Positions 5,095 to 5,813 of a stretch of 5,813 nt of DNA are shown one piece after another; within the stretch, counting starts at the first letter, position 1, and every line of letters begins with the position of its first letter. The notes below the pieces were generated by a model. That model did not search any database. It was not told the origin of the DNA and saw only the letters and a program-made list of their open reading frames with translations. The translations under genes and the position numbers were made by a program. This stretch comes from an uncultured Oscillibacter sp. Its GTDB lineage: Bacteria; Bacillota; Clostridia; Oscillospirales; Oscillospiraceae. The stretch lies in assembly GCA_904393855.1 (NCBI GenBank), contig CAJFNE010000120.1, positions 1 through 5,813 on the forward strand, written 5' to 3'.

Positions 5095-5128
5095 AAAACT
5101 CCCCTCTGCCAGCGGCAGAGGGGACTTT
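5095..5128 (+). terminator. Hairpin after thiT, probable (bidirectional) terminator
   Basis: CCCCTCTGCC at 5101-5110, an AGC loop and GGCAGAGGGG at 5114-5123 form a perfect 10-bp stem 20 bases past the thiT stop. T5100-A5124 extends the stem, and the AAA/TTT at 5096-5098 and 5126-5128 can extend it further across one mismatch. The plus-strand U-tract is weak (CTTT), while the minus strand has TTTTT. It is the first of three contiguous hairpins. Confidence 0.6.
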
Positions 5129-5161
5129 CAGCTTGTCGAAAAGGCTTTTCCGACAAGCTGA
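5128..5161. repeat. Second hairpin of the array, 15 bp
   Basis: TCAGCTTGTCG at 5128-5138 pairs perfectly with CGACAAGCTGA at 5151-5161. AAAA and TTTT extend the stem to 15 bp with one bulged C at 5150 and a GGC loop. No strong U-tract follows. It sits 4 bases after the first hairpin and 2 bases before the third, so it looks like part of a composite element rather than a stand-alone terminator. Confidence 0.65.
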
Positions 5162-5163
5162 CC

Positions 5164-5199
5164 AAGTGTTCAGAACTTCCTGAAGTTCTGAACACTTTT
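5164..5199 (+). terminator. Third hairpin, near-perfect 16-bp palindrome with T-run
   Basis: AAGTGTTCAGAACTTC at 5164-5179, a CT centre and GAAGTTCTGAACACTT at 5182-5197 form a perfect 16-bp inverted repeat with a 2-base loop, closed in practice as a tetraloop. The run CTTTT at 5195-5199 could act as a U-tract. Termination is plausible, but a repeat element or a protein-binding palindrome is also possible. Confidence 0.55.
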
Positions 5200-5289
5200 G
5201 ATTTCATAGGCGCAGGACACCCTTCCTGGGTTTCCCGCGCACACCCTTCCTTCCCGTCATCTGAACTTTCCGCATTTATCGGCAGTTTG

Positions 5290-5323
5290 AAGCCCCTTTT
5301 CCCGTGGCAAAGGGGGCTTTTTT
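5290..5323 (+). terminator. Strong intrinsic terminator before ppdK promoter region
   Basis: AAGCCCC at 5290-5296 pairs with GGGGCTT at 5313-5319. TTT/AAA extends the stem past one bulged G (5312), and a run of six T ends at 5323. This is the clearest Rho-independent terminator in the 5081-5496 gap. It shields ppdK from upstream transcription. No gene lies between it and the hairpin array, so it may be a backup terminator or the remnant of a lost gene. Confidence 0.75.
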
Positions 5324-5409
5324 CCACAGGAAATCGTTTTTTATGGAAATCTCACAGGCTTTTTCTCGTTTTTTTGCAATTTTGCCCAGGTATTTTTTGT
5401 ATTTAAGTA

Positions 5410-5438
5410 TTGTTTTTTGCTTTTTCCCCGATTATAAT
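5410..5438 (+). promoter_or_regulatory. Probable ppdK promoter
   Basis: A perfect -10 TATAAT at 5433-5438 is preceded at 17 bases by TTGTTT at 5410-5415. The upstream T-tracts at 5337-5342, 5360-5364, 5369-5375 and 5393-5398 could act as UP-element or curved DNA. Transcription would begin near 5445, giving a leader of about 50 bases. Confidence 0.75.
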
Positions 5439-5451
5439 GGTGACACGAGAA

Positions 5452-5468
5452 AAAGAAAACGTTTAAAC
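5452..5468 (+). promoter_or_regulatory. Possible cre-like site in the ppdK leader
   Basis: GAAAACGTTTAA at 5455-5466 is a near-palindrome matching much of the CcpA cre consensus (about 14 of 17 positions by eye, but lacking the conserved T before G). It lies just downstream of the expected start of transcription, where CcpA would act as a roadblock. Control of ppdK by carbon source is plausible but not shown by the sequence. Confidence 0.25.
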
Positions 5469-5496
5469 TCACCAGATATGAGACGGAGGATGCGCA

Positions 5497-5813
5497 ATGA
5501 GCAAGAAATACTGCTATCTCTTCACCGAGGGCAACGCCAACATGCGGGAGCTCCTGGGCGGCAAGGGCGCCAACCTGGCGGAGATGACCAACATCGGTCT
5601 GCCGGTGCCCCAGGGCTTCACCATCACCACCGAGGCCTGCACCCAGTACTACGAGGACGGCCAGAAGATCAACGACGAGATCAGCGCGGAGATCCTGGAG
5701 TACGTCAGCAAGATGGAGCAGATCACCGGCAAGAAGTTCGGCGATCGGGAGAATCCCCTGCTGGTCTCCGTCCGCTCCGGCGCCCGGGCCTCCATGCCCG
5801 GCATGATGGACAC
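5497..5813 (+). CDS. ppdK: Pyruvate phosphate dikinase, N-terminal part (cut by window)
   Basis: The first 105 codons encode the start of pyruvate phosphate dikinase, which interconverts pyruvate + ATP + Pi and PEP + AMP + PPi through a phosphohistidine. The visible part is the N-terminal nucleotide-binding domain. It includes LGGKGANLAEMTNIGLPVPQ near 20-39, with K23 in the ATP-binding segment, and FTITTEACTQYY. It then has LLVSVRSGARASMPGMMD near 88-105, with R93 and the glycine-rich turn typical of the family. The phosphohistidine and PEP/pyruvate domains lie past the edge; the complete enzyme is about 870-900 residues. The ATG at 5497-5499 follows GGAGG at 5485-5489 by 7 bases. It has its own promoter. 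In anaerobic Clostridia the enzyme serves PPi-linked glycolysis or gluconeogenesis. Confidence 0.96.
   Translation, partial: MSKKYCYLFTEGNANMRELLGGKGANLAEMTNIGLPVPQGFTITTEACTQYYEDGQKINDEISAEILEYVSKMEQITGKKFGDRENPLLVSVRSGARASMPGMMD

Larger units (their letters stand above)
5081..5496. other. Intergenic region between thiT and ppdK
   Basis: No convincing gene is visible. Contents in order are three contiguous hairpins (5095-5199), a short direct repeat of ACACCCTTCCT (5217-5227 and 5241-5251), and a T6 terminator (5290-5323). A strongly T-rich tract (5337-5425) and the ppdK promoter and leader follow. The AT content from 5325 onward is far above that of the flanking genes. Confidence 0.6.

Noticed and set aside
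5217..5251. Direct repeat ACACCCTTCCT as the start of a CRISPR array
   Set aside because: Only two 11-base copies 24 bases apart, with no further units and no cas genes.
5007..5327. Minus-strand frame of 106 codons over the hairpin region
   Set aside because: It overlaps the 3' end of thiT, spans three hairpins, and has no homology-like motif.
1..5813. tRNA, rRNA, insertion sequence, prophage or defence genes
   Set aside because: None seen. No cloverleaf pattern was recognised by eye, there is no transposase or integrase reading frame, and the genes present are ordinary housekeeping genes.

Overview
The window looks like chromosomal DNA from a high-GC member of the Clostridia, most likely an Oscillospiraceae-type gut bacterium. 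This is an inference from four signs: GC-rich codon use, strong AGGAGG-type ribosome binding sites, a Firmicutes-style holB-ricT gene pair, and a TPP riboswitch upstream of an ECF thiamin transporter gene. Nothing in the sequence fixes the genus.

Layout, left to right. Positions 1-391 hold no convincing gene. They carry several copies of a short GTAGGGG-plus-GC-hairpin repeat and one long A/T-rich palindrome. Positions 392-4195 are a minus-strand cluster read right to left. It starts with holB (DNA polymerase III delta prime, GTG start), then ricT (PSP1/YaaT family, TTG start overlapping the holB stop by 4 bases). An intrinsic terminator follows, then a Cof-type HAD phosphatase, then an HTH regulator joined to membrane helices. 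The last gene is cut into two pieces by one in-frame TAG at 839-841. Positions 4196-4519 are a divergent promoter region with a minus promoter for holB and a plus promoter for thiT. The thiT leader contains a full TPP aptamer, a terminator hairpin and then the RBS. thiT is 4520-5080. Positions 5081-5496 hold three back-to-back hairpins, a strong T6 terminator, a T-tract-rich stretch and a consensus-like promoter. The start of ppdK (pyruvate phosphate dikinase) runs off the right edge.

How the parts work together. holB and ricT form a translationally coupled pair involved in replication and in the RicT RNA-maturation/development role. The HAD phosphatase gene sits only about 13 bases past the ricT terminator, so it probably depends on readthrough or on a promoter inside ricT. 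thiT would be expressed when TPP is scarce, through transcription termination control. ppdK belongs to central carbon metabolism and has its own promoter with a possible cre-like site.

I see no clear undescribed multi-gene system. The points most worth a second look are the single-stop split of the membrane regulator, the triple hairpin array after thiT, the repeat cluster that supplies a stop codon, the terminator with almost no room before the HAD gene, and the duplicated basic motif in the RicT tail.
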